From Sipunculus nudus (lineage: Eukaryota; Annelida; Sipuncula; Golfingiida; Sipunculidae), in NCBI GenBank assembly GCA_026874595.1, contig CM049316.1, forward strand, positions 10,656,839 through 10,720,838: a DNA stretch of 64,000 nucleotides, read 5' to 3'. Below the pieces are notes generated by a model that saw only the letters and a program-made list of their open reading frames with translations, did not search any database and was not told the origin of the DNA. The position numbers and the translations under genes are program-made. Positions 38,648-51,200 of the stretch are shown here, one piece after another; position 1 is the stretch's first letter, and every line of letters begins with the position of its first letter.

Positions 38648-41344
38648 CAATAAAAGAAAACTAACAGCTGACCTGAATTGCAGTAAGATTCAGGCAGCCT
38701 ATATTTATGGCATATCAATAAATGGAGTGGGAGCTTTCACCTGTACAGCCAAGATAATTGATGTTATAAAAACACCTGAGTCTGAACCACTCTCTCACAC
38801 GTATCAGGGGCTTAAGTATCATTACACAGATTATGTTGAGTGAAATTCAGCTTAGCATGCAGTCTGAGGTTAACCAACCAAAACCAAAAATAAAGAGCTT
38901 GGATAATAAATGAGTTGTGTGCAGGAGAAGACAAAACTGTCAAAGCTCGAGAACAATCTAGCTTTGTTTATACAGGATCACGACTGCATCCTGTTTCAGT
39001 TACCTGGGTTTACCACTATATCAATGGGAGGCCTACTACTTGGGAAAAATCCTACTGCTGTTTTTCTGTTTTCAATATGAATGCATGACCTGACACTATT
39101 TGTACACATCCTGAATTCATTGTTCAGTGTATCACCACTACACTTATCTCTACAACAGGACATTCACATAAGATACACAGTTATATAACCACAAGCCATC
39201 AATGGATATTTGTATGATATTTTTTATATCAGTCACTATACTGCTTGATTATGGATAAAATCTTCAAATATTTATAAAAGGTCAACACAATTGTCAATAA
39301 TTTGATGCATACCTCCTTGCACTGTTTGGTTAGTTGTATGCAAATGTAGCCATTTTGACAGTGGATATCTTGACATGAACACGAACATTCCCTATTAACC
39401 CTTTTCACTTTAAATGCATTATTAGAAAAGAAGTGGGAGCCTGGAGGTACAGTGTTGTTTCTTCAGAGCTCATATCACTGTAGTTTTATCTATAAAACAG
39501 CAATGTTTTTTTTAATTTTCAAATTATCCATTTATCTAGTTTTTTAATTAATGATTAATGCAATTTTCGAGGTAAAACACACAGAGACATATCTACTTTG
39601 ACAACATAAAAAGTCGGTGATAAAACTGGCCTCGATATCTCATGATAATGGGACATGTTGGCGCTTGGTAGCTTGTTCTCTTGCTTAGTATTTTAACCTT
39701 TGAAGCTATCAATGAACAGAAGAGGTCAGAGTGACCCACATGTGTGGTTAGTGCACCTGTACTTCAGGTAAGCACACATGGGAACGAATCCTGTTTGCCC
39801 CGGGCATACATGTGCTCTGTGCAATATTCAATGATGTGTGCTGCCCTTTTTTTACCTTTGGCTCACTTTCCCTTTGAAACCTAGCGGTTGTATAATTTAT
39901 CAGATCATGAAGTGTCCCAGGTTAAAAGTACTGATTTTATTATGAGAACTATGCAAATTTTTATATATAACAGTACCATAGGTGACAGTAGTATGTACCA
40001 TAGGTGAAACAAATACAATATGCATAGATGTTTTCCACACAGTATATTAATTTATAGCATATACATTTATGTGACTGCACATAGACCAATTTCTTGTGTA
40101 TAGAAATAAACAAGTTACATGCAAAGTAACATGACAATATATGAAATCTAAAATTACAAGTGTCAAATTAACAAGCAGCTTTGTTCTGTAATAGGTATGC
40201 TCATTGAGTGGTCTGTCTCTTATTCATTACTGTAATCTAGCTGGTCATTTTTATTCAACATTAAAATACTGAATGGATATTTCTGCAGACCTTGGAGCCA
40301 TATTTCTTTGACTTTCATTCTCCTTTGCCCCTTCCTTAACTTCCCCAGTCTGCTCAAGATGAGTTCAGTAATCAGCTGAGAAAACCAGAAATTACTTGTT
40401 TGTGGTTAATAGTCATACACAGACACCAGGATGGAAGACAAACCTATAACATGTGGACTGGTTCCATGATTCAACATGGTGCACCAGCCTGGTTTCTTGC
40501 CTTAATTTTTCAGCCCCTGGTCATGCTGATTATCAGTGATGTACTGGTCAGATAATCCAGCATCAGCCTCAGACCTCCAGCACAGCTGAATCTGATAAAA
40601 ACCATTCCTGATCAGTCTTTACCAATCGCCAGATATACTTATCCCGCCACCTGGCTAGATTAACAGCAGTCCTTTTTGTACTGAAAATCTTAGCGTACAC
40701 GTTGACCATGAAGCAGCTGCATCATAACAAGTTTTTTTTTATGGTTAAAACCACTTTAGTTTATAGCTCATGCTTTAAGGTTTAATTATTTCTTACGATA
40801 ACATTTATAACCTGGTTCCCTGGGTTCTCTGAATCCAAATGTACCTGACAAATACCTTAGGGTTGATTCAGCAGGTAATAAGAGGTAAACATTGGTGTAA
40901 GGTATAACTGATCATATTATGTTCTTTAGAACAGATCTTGGGCAAGCCTTTTATCCAAAAGGTGCATTATTTCAAGCTTTCAAGCTGAACTAGACTGCTT
41001 CTTGATCAACTTTAAAATATGAAGACACACTTTTTTAGAGCCTTTGATGGTATTATACTAGCTATGTGAACAACTGGATTTTCATTAAGCAATGAGAGAA
41101 GGGACTTTAATTTTCCCTGAGGTAATAACATTCACTGAGAATACATATGCAACAACATTTTAGAACAAGTATATCGACAGTTTTTTTGGGTTTCACAGAT
41201 TAACTGTTTTGTTGTTTTTATTATCATTTGTTATTAAATCCTTTGAAAAACACAATGTTACATTATATCCATTATAAGATAAAGATGAAGGGTTTGATTT
41301 AGACTTTCTTGTAAGCCAGGGTTACTTGTGTCTAAACTCTAGAG
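38648..41344. other. Noncoding stretch
   Basis: No exon or gene supported. It contains one possible tRNA-derived SINE head near 39.73 kb. A direct pair of ACCATAGGTGA lies near 39.97-40.0 kb. Confidence 0.4.
39730..39870 (+). mobile_element. Possible tRNA-derived SINE head
   Basis: GTGTGGTTAGTGCACC resembles an A box with D-arm, and GGGAACGAATCCTG resembles a B box (consensus GGTTCGANNCC, two mismatches). The spacing is tRNA-like, and a short stem (ACCTG / CAGGT) lies between them. No poly(A) tail or target duplication was identified and the tRNA acceptor stem does not pair, so a functional tRNA is excluded. Confidence 0.3.
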
Positions 41345-42240
41345 ACATAACTGCATATATATGGATCTGGTCTGGGCCCAAACATTTATGTCGGCGATTG
41401 GTCCAAATCAATTTCCCATCGGGATTCAGTCCACCCAAATCCCAATCCTCAATTGATAACAAAGAGAATATCTTCCTGTCTAATCAGCTGAATGTTATGG
41501 CTACCCATACCCCGATCCAGCTCATAACTGTACATTCTTTCTAATTTCATGTCAACAAGGCTCTTTTTAATTATCAAATCAATATAAAATTGTGTATATT
41601 TATAATGTTTTTGTTTATTTTAGATACAGAATTAAATCAATTTAATCCATACAAACATGATGTTTACAGGTAATTCAAGCCAGAAAAAGTTTTATTCATC
41701 AAGTTAAACATATTTTGAATTTTACTAAAGTTAAATTGTGCCTGAAAGGTCAGTAATATCCTTTTATTCCATTAACTAATTCATGTCAGGTACCAGTCCT
41801 GCTAATATTCACTTGTTCAACTAACTCAAATGTATTTGAAGTTTGGCAAGGCATAAATAAAAGTGTGTCATGATGATATTAGATTTACATTTATAAGAAG
41901 GCTGAACAAAGGCAAATTTTCCTCAGTTTAATTAGAAGTATGTGCTGTAGGTGTTATTTGGTATTATCATATGACAACTCATAGTATGAATTAGTATTTG
42001 GGCTGGACCAAATCCTGATTGGTGTTTGACTGGTCAGAATCCCAATCGAGATTTGGTCTGGACCAATCGGAAATTGGTCCTGATATTGATTGGGATTTAG
42101 TCTGGCCTAAACCCGTATGAAGATCTGGTCCAGCTCTGATCCTGATTGGGGTTAAGGCAGGACTATATCCTGATCTGGATTTGGTCTGGACCAATCGGTC
42201 CAGATATCTGGGCCTTGACATTTATATATGTAGTTATAGT
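41345..42240. mobile_element. Inverted-repeat element with (GGACCAATC)-type palindromic repeats
   Basis: The left end ACATAACTGCATATATATGG mirrors the right end (42195-42240; reverse complement ACTATAACTACATATATAAA). Both ends are followed inward by sequences rich in CTGGTCTGG, GGCCCA and GGTCCAAATC. The right arm (41995-42210) contains a degenerate series of about 50-60-bp units built on ATTGGTCCAGACCAAATCC. The middle is ordinary AT-rich sequence. No target duplication or coding frame was found. Confidence 0.35.
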
Positions 42241-44222
42241 GTAATGATAAGCCATACTGGCAGTAGCTTTACTAAGTAAATTATTTAGACTTCATGTTTG
42301 AAGGTACATATCATTACTTACATGAAAGTAAATTAATGCACAAAACAATCCCAGCCGGTGTGTTCTGCACTGCAGCAGTGCTGTTTGTATATCACACAGG
42401 AAATAGAATTAATTCACTGCAGGATCCCTACCAAGGATGTACATGCCTGGAATTCTTTAAGTCAAAGCTGGTATTTTGAAATGGTCCCTGGTCATTAACT
42501 TAACCACCACAATGCAGGCAGCACTCCCCGACCTATATAGGCCTTTGACAAGTTGTTATTATACTGACAGATATGTAGGTGCCCAAGGGCCCTGTCATGC
42601 AGTATACCTGTAACTTATAATCAAACCCCTGATATATTCTTCCCTTAAATAACAGATAACATAATTCTAAACGGCATATGTGTAGAAACCTGTGGTTTAT
42701 ATCAGGTCTGTATTATATAGAATCCTTAACAAAAGAGGGAATAAAATAGTACAGCTTATAGTCTGAAGCTTTATGCTGTTCTATAAACAGAGGCCTACAT
42801 AAAATACAGTCAGCTACATATCCCATACCTTACATCAAATCTACAGGTAGTATAATTCAACTACACAAAATACTTAAATTTATACTAATTTGGCATTAAA
42901 GGTAATCCGCTTCTTTCGGAGGGGTGGTGGGGGATGGAGAAGATGTATTGTTAGTTAAAAAATAATAAAAAATTTAACAAGTCAGTGAAAGTGAGTGGCA
43001 AAAATGCAAGTGGATTTTAAAATAGTTCTTCATTATGCCCCCATTTAGAGAGAACTGCACTGGCTTCAATACATCTGATATAAAACATGCTCTCTGAGGC
43101 CAGACAACTGTTACATGAAGCCATGGTACACACTGATTAAACCCAGCAAATAGTTGGGGAAGAAAAAGGACTTAGGAGCACATGAAAACTGATACTGCTT
43201 GCATTTACAGCTGAATGAATGATGCCTGAACAAGTCACACAACAATATCTACCTGTGTTGTAGATTACAGAGAATGTATACTTGGTAACATCCTGAAACG
43301 TCAGTCATATTATAAACACACGTATGAATGCTAATATTATAAATGCCTGTCATATAATAAACTATTTTTTATCTGAGTATGCAAGCTCTGTTAGAATGAT
43401 AATCAGTTGTATACAATATGAATATTGTTAGATCATAAATCAGTTGTGTACACTAAATCATACTCCTTCAGATAACAAACTAGCACAGAATAATATGTTT
43501 GCTGATTTATACTGGATCATGGATTTAAATCATTTCCAGTGAAATATAAATAGATACATAACAAACCAGATTGGCAGTCAGAGCTAATACTTTTACAAAG
43601 AGATAAGTCCTACTGAACTGAATCTGCACCTTTATCCAGGTAAGCACAAAATTTAATGGGGGTTTCCCTGGCCCTATATTTCCACAAGTGATTGCATTAT
43701 CCCACTGACAAACAAACAGATAGACATGAGTGGAAACATAATAAAATAATAAATCTTTATTACCTTTTGTGACTGACACCCAAATGACAGGTATTGCCTG
43801 ATGTAGACTAATGGATCATATTGGGTATAATCAACATGTTAACAGAACACCCAGTGCAGTATGTACATATTTTGCTCCATTACCTGAACATCCTGTTTTT
43901 CTCTACATCCTGTAGAGTGGTCATCTACAGCCTCAGCTGGTTGTACCTGATAGGTGTAACCAGAGAACAAACCGCCAGGTGACATGTATACAGTCCATGT
44001 GGTGGAGGCTTGCTAGTCACGACAGGGTCCAGTTACCACCATCATTATCAGCCGACTCCCCGTGTCCATGTGCAGAGTTTGAAATGTAACGGTTACACTT
44101 GCACGGAAATGACTTAGGTGTAGTGTTCAGCTCAAATAAACCTTTTTTAAATTCTGAAACCCTATTGGGAAAGAGAACAACACAAGCTGTCAAAGCTCCA
44201 GAGGCTGTGTTTGGGGAGTTTA
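42241..44222. other. Noncoding stretch
   Basis: No gene-like frame and no recognised repeat termini. Composition is AT-rich throughout. Confidence 0.45.
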
Positions 44223-44230
44223 ACTGTAAC

Positions 44231-44632
44231 CAGGGGCGTCAATATAGAGGGGGATATATATACCCCCTACTTTTTTGCAAGGGGGGGGGGGGAATGATCT
44301 ATGTAATCATCCCCCCCCCCCCCCTGAAATTCAGGGAATAACATTTATATATTGGAAATGAAATATTTCATTATCAGAATTATGTACTTTAGTTCACTTT
44401 CTGAGTTTAGTATGAAATTATCTTATATCTAAACCTGATTTAGAATTAACATATACTGGAAACAGAATACCTTAATTATTTTCTAAAACCTTATACTTAA
44501 TTGTAATATACTTAAATGTTTCACACAGACAATAAAATATATATATATATATATACAGTGTATGTTTGTGTGTGTGTTTGAAAAAAAGTTTTGATTCATC
44601 CCCCCACCCTTGAAGACAAATTGACGCCACTG
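44231..44632. mobile_element. 402-bp hAT-type MITE
   Basis: The termini CAGGGGCGTCAAT (left) and ATTGACGCCACTG (right) are inverted repeats with one mismatch. They are flanked by an exact 8-bp duplication, ACTGTAAC, at 44223-44230 and 44633-44640. An 8-bp duplication with CAGNGGCG-type tips is characteristic of the hAT superfamily. The interior has G12 (44281-44292) facing C14 (44311-44324), plus (TA)n and (TG)n near 44.54-44.58 kb. There is no transposase. Confidence 0.85.
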
Positions 44633-44640
44633 ACTGTAAC

Positions 44641-47600
44641 TGCATGTCATACATCACATGACAAGTCTAATATAATTTGAAAATGTTAAAAAAAAACTTC
44701 AATTAATTTAATACTTGTAATGCATCCTGTTTTTGGTTTTCTCAGAAATAAGAGCATGATAATATGTGAAATCTGTTCTGATCATTTATGGTGACTGTGT
44801 CTGACTTGTGTCAATAGGCACATGTGATTGCTAATAAACTGGTATTACACAGATTCACCAGGTGTTCTCACACCATGCCCCAATGCCATTTACAACATAG
44901 GTTTACAACTAGTTTGTCCATGGTTATGTGTTTACCTCCTGTCTGTTTGTCCAGAATATCAACAAAAGGTCTAGTAGAATTTCAGTTTAATTTTGTGGCA
45001 GGGTGGGCCAATTAAATCCAAGCAAAATTTTGCGCCAGGGTGAGCCAATCAAATCTAAATAAAATTTTGTGCAAGGGTAGGCCTGTTATATAAGGTAAAA
45101 AAAAGACCGCCCCCCCCCCCCCACCGCACTGATTAAAATGTAACATTAAAGTCTATTGTGGGGTACACCGGAAACTTCGACTCAAAGATTGTGGATATAG
45201 ACACTGAATAACTGTTATGTTACCAGGTCAAAATATATAACGGGAGATAAACAAAACAGGGATGAACAGATCTTGAGTTCAGAATCTGTTATAGTGACTG
45301 TTATAAATTCCTGGAAAATTACATAATCTGGAATATCACACAAAAGCAGATATTAAATATCCCCTTCACTCTTACTGTTAAATACGGGTTAAATATTTCC
45401 AAACAAGACTCAAATTCATAGGGATTACAGTAAGACATTATAAAATATCTCTATATTTAACATGCCACCCTATAACCCAAGTTTTGTTCAAATTTAAACT
45501 ATTTATTTATAACATATATATGTACGATGGTTTGCAAGAATACAAATTGGAAGTAAATGGTGTGGTAAATGATTCCATAAGATATCCATTTCATTATCAA
45601 GCACAGGACTGTACTTTTGTATGTACCGTTTGCTCAGTGTGTGTGACTTATGTCTCCCTCTGTATATTTAGTATCCATAGACATGTTGTGTTAATGGAAA
45701 AATATTGATTACAATGTATGCAAAAACTTCATCATACAAAATCATCTGGCAGCGTGAATACTGAGTATACTGAATATAACACACTAAAACTACAGCATCC
45801 CTGGCACAATTACCAACAATGGCTGCTCAATAAAAACTACCACTTTTCTAACAGATTTCCCAATTATGTTATGTAGCTGCAAGTTTGCAAAATACAGAAT
45901 ATCAATTTTGTTTTAAATTTTATGAGTTCACAGATACAAGCTGGATTTTAGGCATGTCAGTCTGAATGATTATCAGTTACAGCAAGAGAATGATAAATGG
46001 CCAGAATGTCATCTGGGCAAACATTTTTTGGAAGCTGGCAAGTAGTTACCCTAAATTTACGGTAATAATCTGGATTTTGTTCAGTATATGCCAAGAAAAG
46101 GATTATACAAGTAAATTGAGAGTACCCAGATTCTCCTCCACTCACATGGATCACTTAATTTTCACTCATTATTTGTTGTTGCATGACTGAAGGATACCAC
46201 AAATAAAACATGAGAATGTCTGAACAGGGTTTTGCAGAAAACTCTTAAATAAAGTTTATATTTATATAAACCTTGCCTTTTTATATAAAAGTTGCCTTGG
46301 TATATTAACTTCCTATTTTTTATGGCACTAATAAATATTCAGAATTTTCACCAAGGGACCATATGGTTAATTTGATCCTTTCCTGCAAATATCAGCAATG
46401 GCAGACTTGTGCATCTGCATGCTTAGTTTTTAATAGTCCATCTGAAAACAGGAAAACTTAAAACATCACTATGTGTGTATAATAGACTTGCCAGTACTTT
46501 CCTGAAGGGACTTGGTAAAATAGAGAAAAATTCAAAAAAGGGAGACTGAAGTAAGCCAAAGGGAAAATAATGCTGAGAAAATATTATCAAAGCTAGCCAC
46601 CAGCAGGGCTGAATAACAAAAAGATGTGAGGGTTTGCTGGTTACTTATATCTGATGTTTTATAGAGGAGAAATGCAGAGGAAGTGGCCCAGTGGAAATGC
46701 AGGTGAAGACGCAAAGCAGAACAAAAAGTTTGTTATAAACGTTAAAAAAAACAAACGGAACAGTAAGAAGGCTTAAAAACTTTGCCTGGCTTGCATGGAA
46801 CTGGCAGGTCATTAAAAGTCTGTTTCTACAACTGGCTGTATTCCCAGGAGTTTAGCATCATGTCAGTGCTGCCTGCCAGGCTTCACTGCTGCATCCCTTG
46901 CTGCTACAGGTCACAGGTGTTCAGCTACTACACGTTTTTTGCTTCACATACAGTAGCGGGTGTTATTGTCAGATCTCAATATAGACACCTCATATTCCTA
47001 TTTTTTCTCCTCAGCATCCATGACTCACATGGATGTTTGAAATGATATTTCATGAAATAAAACCAGTAGTTGTTTCTAATACCAGCAGCATCTGTTGTTC
47101 TCCGAGGTTTAAATGTCTACACTGACATGGTCTTCATATCTCACGAAAAATATCATCTAGCTATTCTTGTTTTCACTCTTAATGCAGCAAAACTGTGTCA
47201 GCTATGTTCATGATTTCAAGTAGCTGATGGTATCAATGTTTAATGCCCTTTTATTTTCAGTATTTCAATCCTGTAAATGCAATTTTTTCTTTGTTTATGA
47301 TTGTCAACCTGACAGCTGTACCTCAGTCAGGCACTTCACAGTGTTTTCTATTGATTTTCCCAGTACTTTCATTTTGTTTTGAACACATTTTCATATGACC
47401 CTGCCAATGGCAAATAACAACTGATGGGAACTTTAAAACTCTGTTAACTTTAATGCCAATGTTTAACGTCTTAAAAGTACTTATACAGCAGTATATGTGG
47501 ATACAAATGGATTTAAATAGGAACTGGTGCCATCACCAAGCTATATTTGGATCTGTCCCTCCAAAGACTTCTAGATGTATCTTGAAATTTTGCTTTAAAA

Positions 47601-48074
47601 TAAAAATACGAACTGGTAATTTTAAGTAATTATAGTGACATCAACTCCTGAATGCATTTGCTAATTACAGCTAAAGACTTCTATATATATGTGGAACTTT
47701 CAGTCTTAAGAGACTTATTTGTATATATAAGTATCTGACATTATTCCATCTCAAAATTCTGCCAGTCCCTGCATCCTATACTTTTAAGATATAATTGGCA
47801 GTTTCCTCAATTTGGATTTCTGGATATTCTTAAAACTGATGCACTTGTCAATTCTCTCGGAAGACATTTAGATGTATTTAGCAATTTTCTTTCTGTCCAA
47901 CACATATCCAGGTAATACTGGTCACTTGTAAAACCATGGTATGTCTGTCTTAAAGGGGAGTATAATAAAAAGTACAAGTGGATCCTCCCCTTCATCTGGG
48001 TCCAAAACAAAATCTTAAAGGGTCTTCACTAGCCCATGTCCCATTCTTCACAAAGTTTGTGGAAATTGGTTGCA
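44641..48074. other. Noncoding stretch with a small tandem repeat
   Basis: No gene is supported. It includes a C13 run at 45110-45122 and a roughly 38-bp repeat at 44988-45080. The rest shows no recognised structure. Confidence 0.4.
44988..45080. repeat. 38-bp tandem repeat, about 2.5 units
   Basis: Units share AATTTTGYGSCAGGGTRRGC followed by CAATYAAATC. Two of them contain GCCAAT, a CCAAT-box core. The third unit is partial. Confidence 0.6.
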
Positions 48075-48076
48075 TA

Positions 48077-48273
48077 CAGTGTAACCCAACACATTCGACC
48101 ATCTTGGGGACTGACCGAAGTGGTCTTTATTTGGAGGTGGTCATATTTGTGAAATTCTTAAGTTACCTGGATCGTTTATTTGGGACCAAGTGAAGTGGTC
48201 ATTATTGTGGGGGTGGTCGTGACTGTGAGGTGGTCACAAGGTGGGATTCCACTGCACCTGTATGGTTCCACTG
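48077..48273. mobile_element. 197-bp TA-flanked MITE (pogo/mariner-like)
   Basis: The left tip CAGTGTAACCC and right tip GGTTCCACTG are near-inverted repeats, each bordered by TA (48075-48076 and 48274-48275). The interior has direct GTGGTC/GAGGTGGTC repeats. TA duplication fits the Tc1/mariner/pogo superfamily. It is nonautonomous. Confidence 0.6.
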
Positions 48274-48275
48274 TA

Positions 48276-51200
48276 CATTTTGCATGATCCTGGTAACAAA
48301 TCAACCAAATCACACACACCGCTGAAAATGTAACCTTAGTGGTGGGTAATTTGTGGTAGGACCAAGTTACAAGACATGGAGGAGACATATAATTAATGGT
48401 TTGCTTTTTCATCTATGTAAGAAATGGTATAATGAAATCTATCAATATATACACATACACATATCCTAATATTTATTATCACATGGTCTCCTCTGCTTTA
48501 CACTCAAAAAACAAGGCAATTCAACAATAAGAAGTCCTATGGAAGCCATCCCTGGGCTAAGTTATTTCTGCTTTGTCCAATACACACGCCGCTTCTGTGC
48601 CGATATTGGAAGATGTGAGCATTCAAAAGGGAGTAACCACGTGACAAGGCCTCCAACAGAACGTTTATAATCAGGTCAACTGCTCTGAAGATTCTTCCTT
48701 TATGAGCTGCCTAATAAATAATCCAAGATCACTTTGGGCTATATTTTTCTTTTACACCCACACGCTGGCTATATAGTTAGTTAGGTTATAGTTAATCACA
48801 TGAAGTCGCGCCAGCAAGAACAAAACATTTCTAGATTCTCTTGATGTTCAACAGGAACATTCATTATAAACAAATGTTATCTTAACCATGTTCATGTTCA
48901 AAGTGTGGCACTATTACATTTTATTGAAGATGAAATCATCTGAACAAATTGAACACCCTTATTATATCACCAAGTGTTTCCATTTTCTTAGTAATTAAGA
49001 GAATATATTTTTTTTTTTGGTTTAATTAAAGAATGTCAGACTTACTACATGATGGTATCCCCAATTTGTATCATGCATATATCCAGTGATATTTAAGAAA
49101 TCACCTGAAAAAATTGTTTACTCAATTTTCATCCACTGGAAGCAAATAAATCTGGATCATTAAGCATATTTCTTCAAGCAACAACTTGTACTATGATAAC
49201 GGAAGCCTGCCAACCTAAAGTCGATTTTTAATTAACTGAAGAGGTTGGGGTGGCAGTACAAGCTATTGGGTTTGCACCAATTCTAGTACATGAAGATGTA
49301 CACTTCATTTCTAACAGTACTTCTTCAAATTCATCTACTTGTCAAACTGTCATTTTTCCAAAGTAAGTTTTGATGGAAACAGAAATAATAAATTTTACAT
49401 TCATGTTTGACTAACGTATATTCATGCAGCAGTTATTAAAAACAAGGCTGGTTTTACTCAGAAAGTTTGTCTCTGCATCTGTCATGATGGCTTGACAGCT
49501 TTGTGTGAATTGGTGCCATAGGGAAGAAAGGAGGCAACTAAAGTAATTAGTTTTGTGTACCAATACAATTTAGCAATTATAACACAACCATATAAACCTC
49601 TGATATCAAATACTACCACACTGTAAATATTTTGATCTGACCCTTAGAATTGGTGTTCTATTATGACTTGCATCATGACTCACAGGCCATCAGTTATTTT
49701 GAAAGGCCCAAGTGTCATGTTGTCATGGTTGGTACTACTATAGCTATGACTGCATCTAACTGTTGCATGATTAAGTATGTTAATGAACAACTATGATTGA
49801 GAAATCTTGGAACATAAAGAAAGTGCTGATGAGTTTTATTTTTCTTTATCATTAAGTAGCTTACAAAGATTTCTTTGGGTGACACTGTGGGACTGGGTGC
49901 CAGTCATCTAAACTGACACAATTAATGCTCCCAGGTCAAAACCAAAGCTAGGATAAACTGGCATATTTAAAGACAGCCCTGCATGCTGCCAGCTCCGTGT
50001 CAGACACATTCCAAGTTGAGGCTGATGTGGTGCACAGGGGAACTGTTCCACATCCCGCCTACATTCACGCTGTCCAGTTTGATTGGCATTCCAATATCTT
50101 CAACTAATAAATTTCTATCAGCAGGGTGTGATGAATTTGACTGTACCTGTTAGTCATGAATTACTGCCAGCCAGACAGGGTGAATTGAGATTGAAATGAT
50201 TAGTCTGTCTGTGAAGGGGCTCATTTGATCACAGGGGGATATGGAGCCTGTCGTTCTGGATCTTCATTAAGTTTGTCTGTAATCCAAGACGGCAATGTCA
50301 TGCATATATATGTTTACACAACCAATATTAGGCAGAATACAAAGTGTATCTGATTTGACAAAGTTAAGCCCAAAGTACTGTTTCTATTAAAAGAGGTTTG
50401 AATAAATTTATATTTTTGGCTTTAGTTAAAAGTCATGTCAAGGTTACTATGGTAACCATAAGGGGGTCCAAGTTAAAACAATGGTATATTAGTCTGCTTG
50501 TAGACTTGTCTCATATAATGTAAAAGAAACAGCTCATTTGAGGTTGGCAGTAATAATAATATTGGGGTTTGTAAAAATGGTAACAGAAAATAATTCCTGC
50601 TGCTGTTGTCTTGATGAGCACAGGGAAGGAAAAGTTGATAAAATAAACTTATGGTTCTGAGGGGACTTTTTTGTTGCTGTTACATATGTGAGTAGTGGCA
50701 TTGTTTCCTGTTTATACATATACTGATGGCAAGTTCTTGTGCTTTTGCCTTGAGCCACACACAACATCTTCTAGTATTAGTTGGTGTATTTTCCTCTACT
50801 TCATTTACAAAATGTGTACACAGAATTTGTCTATATATAGAGGAACTCCAATGGGAGTAAATTCAAACTGAAGATGTCTGGGCACCTAACAGAGTACATT
50901 CATCCTCTAAATCTCAGTTTCAGCATTAGAATCCCCTCTTGTTCCTTATCCAGGATCCATTCGCAACAGATTCATCCCCCTCTCAGTCATAGACTTTATG
51001 ATCCCTATAAACGTTTGTAAAGAGGAACCTTATTTGTTCCTATATATATAAACTGTGATATTTTACTTAACCATCATTTTTTCCCCAAAAGTTGCCGAAT
51101 ATCCTATTGGTAAATATTATTTTATCTGGCTAGGTATCAGTTTTCACAGTACAGGATCCTTAATGGCTCATATGTCTGATTGGCTCCAAGTTATTATTTC

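Noticed and set aside
46136-46165. Donor-like CCAT|GTGAGT on the minus strand, identical in style to the 5366 exon
   Set aside because: Every upstream frame is closed within a few codons and there is no acceptor.
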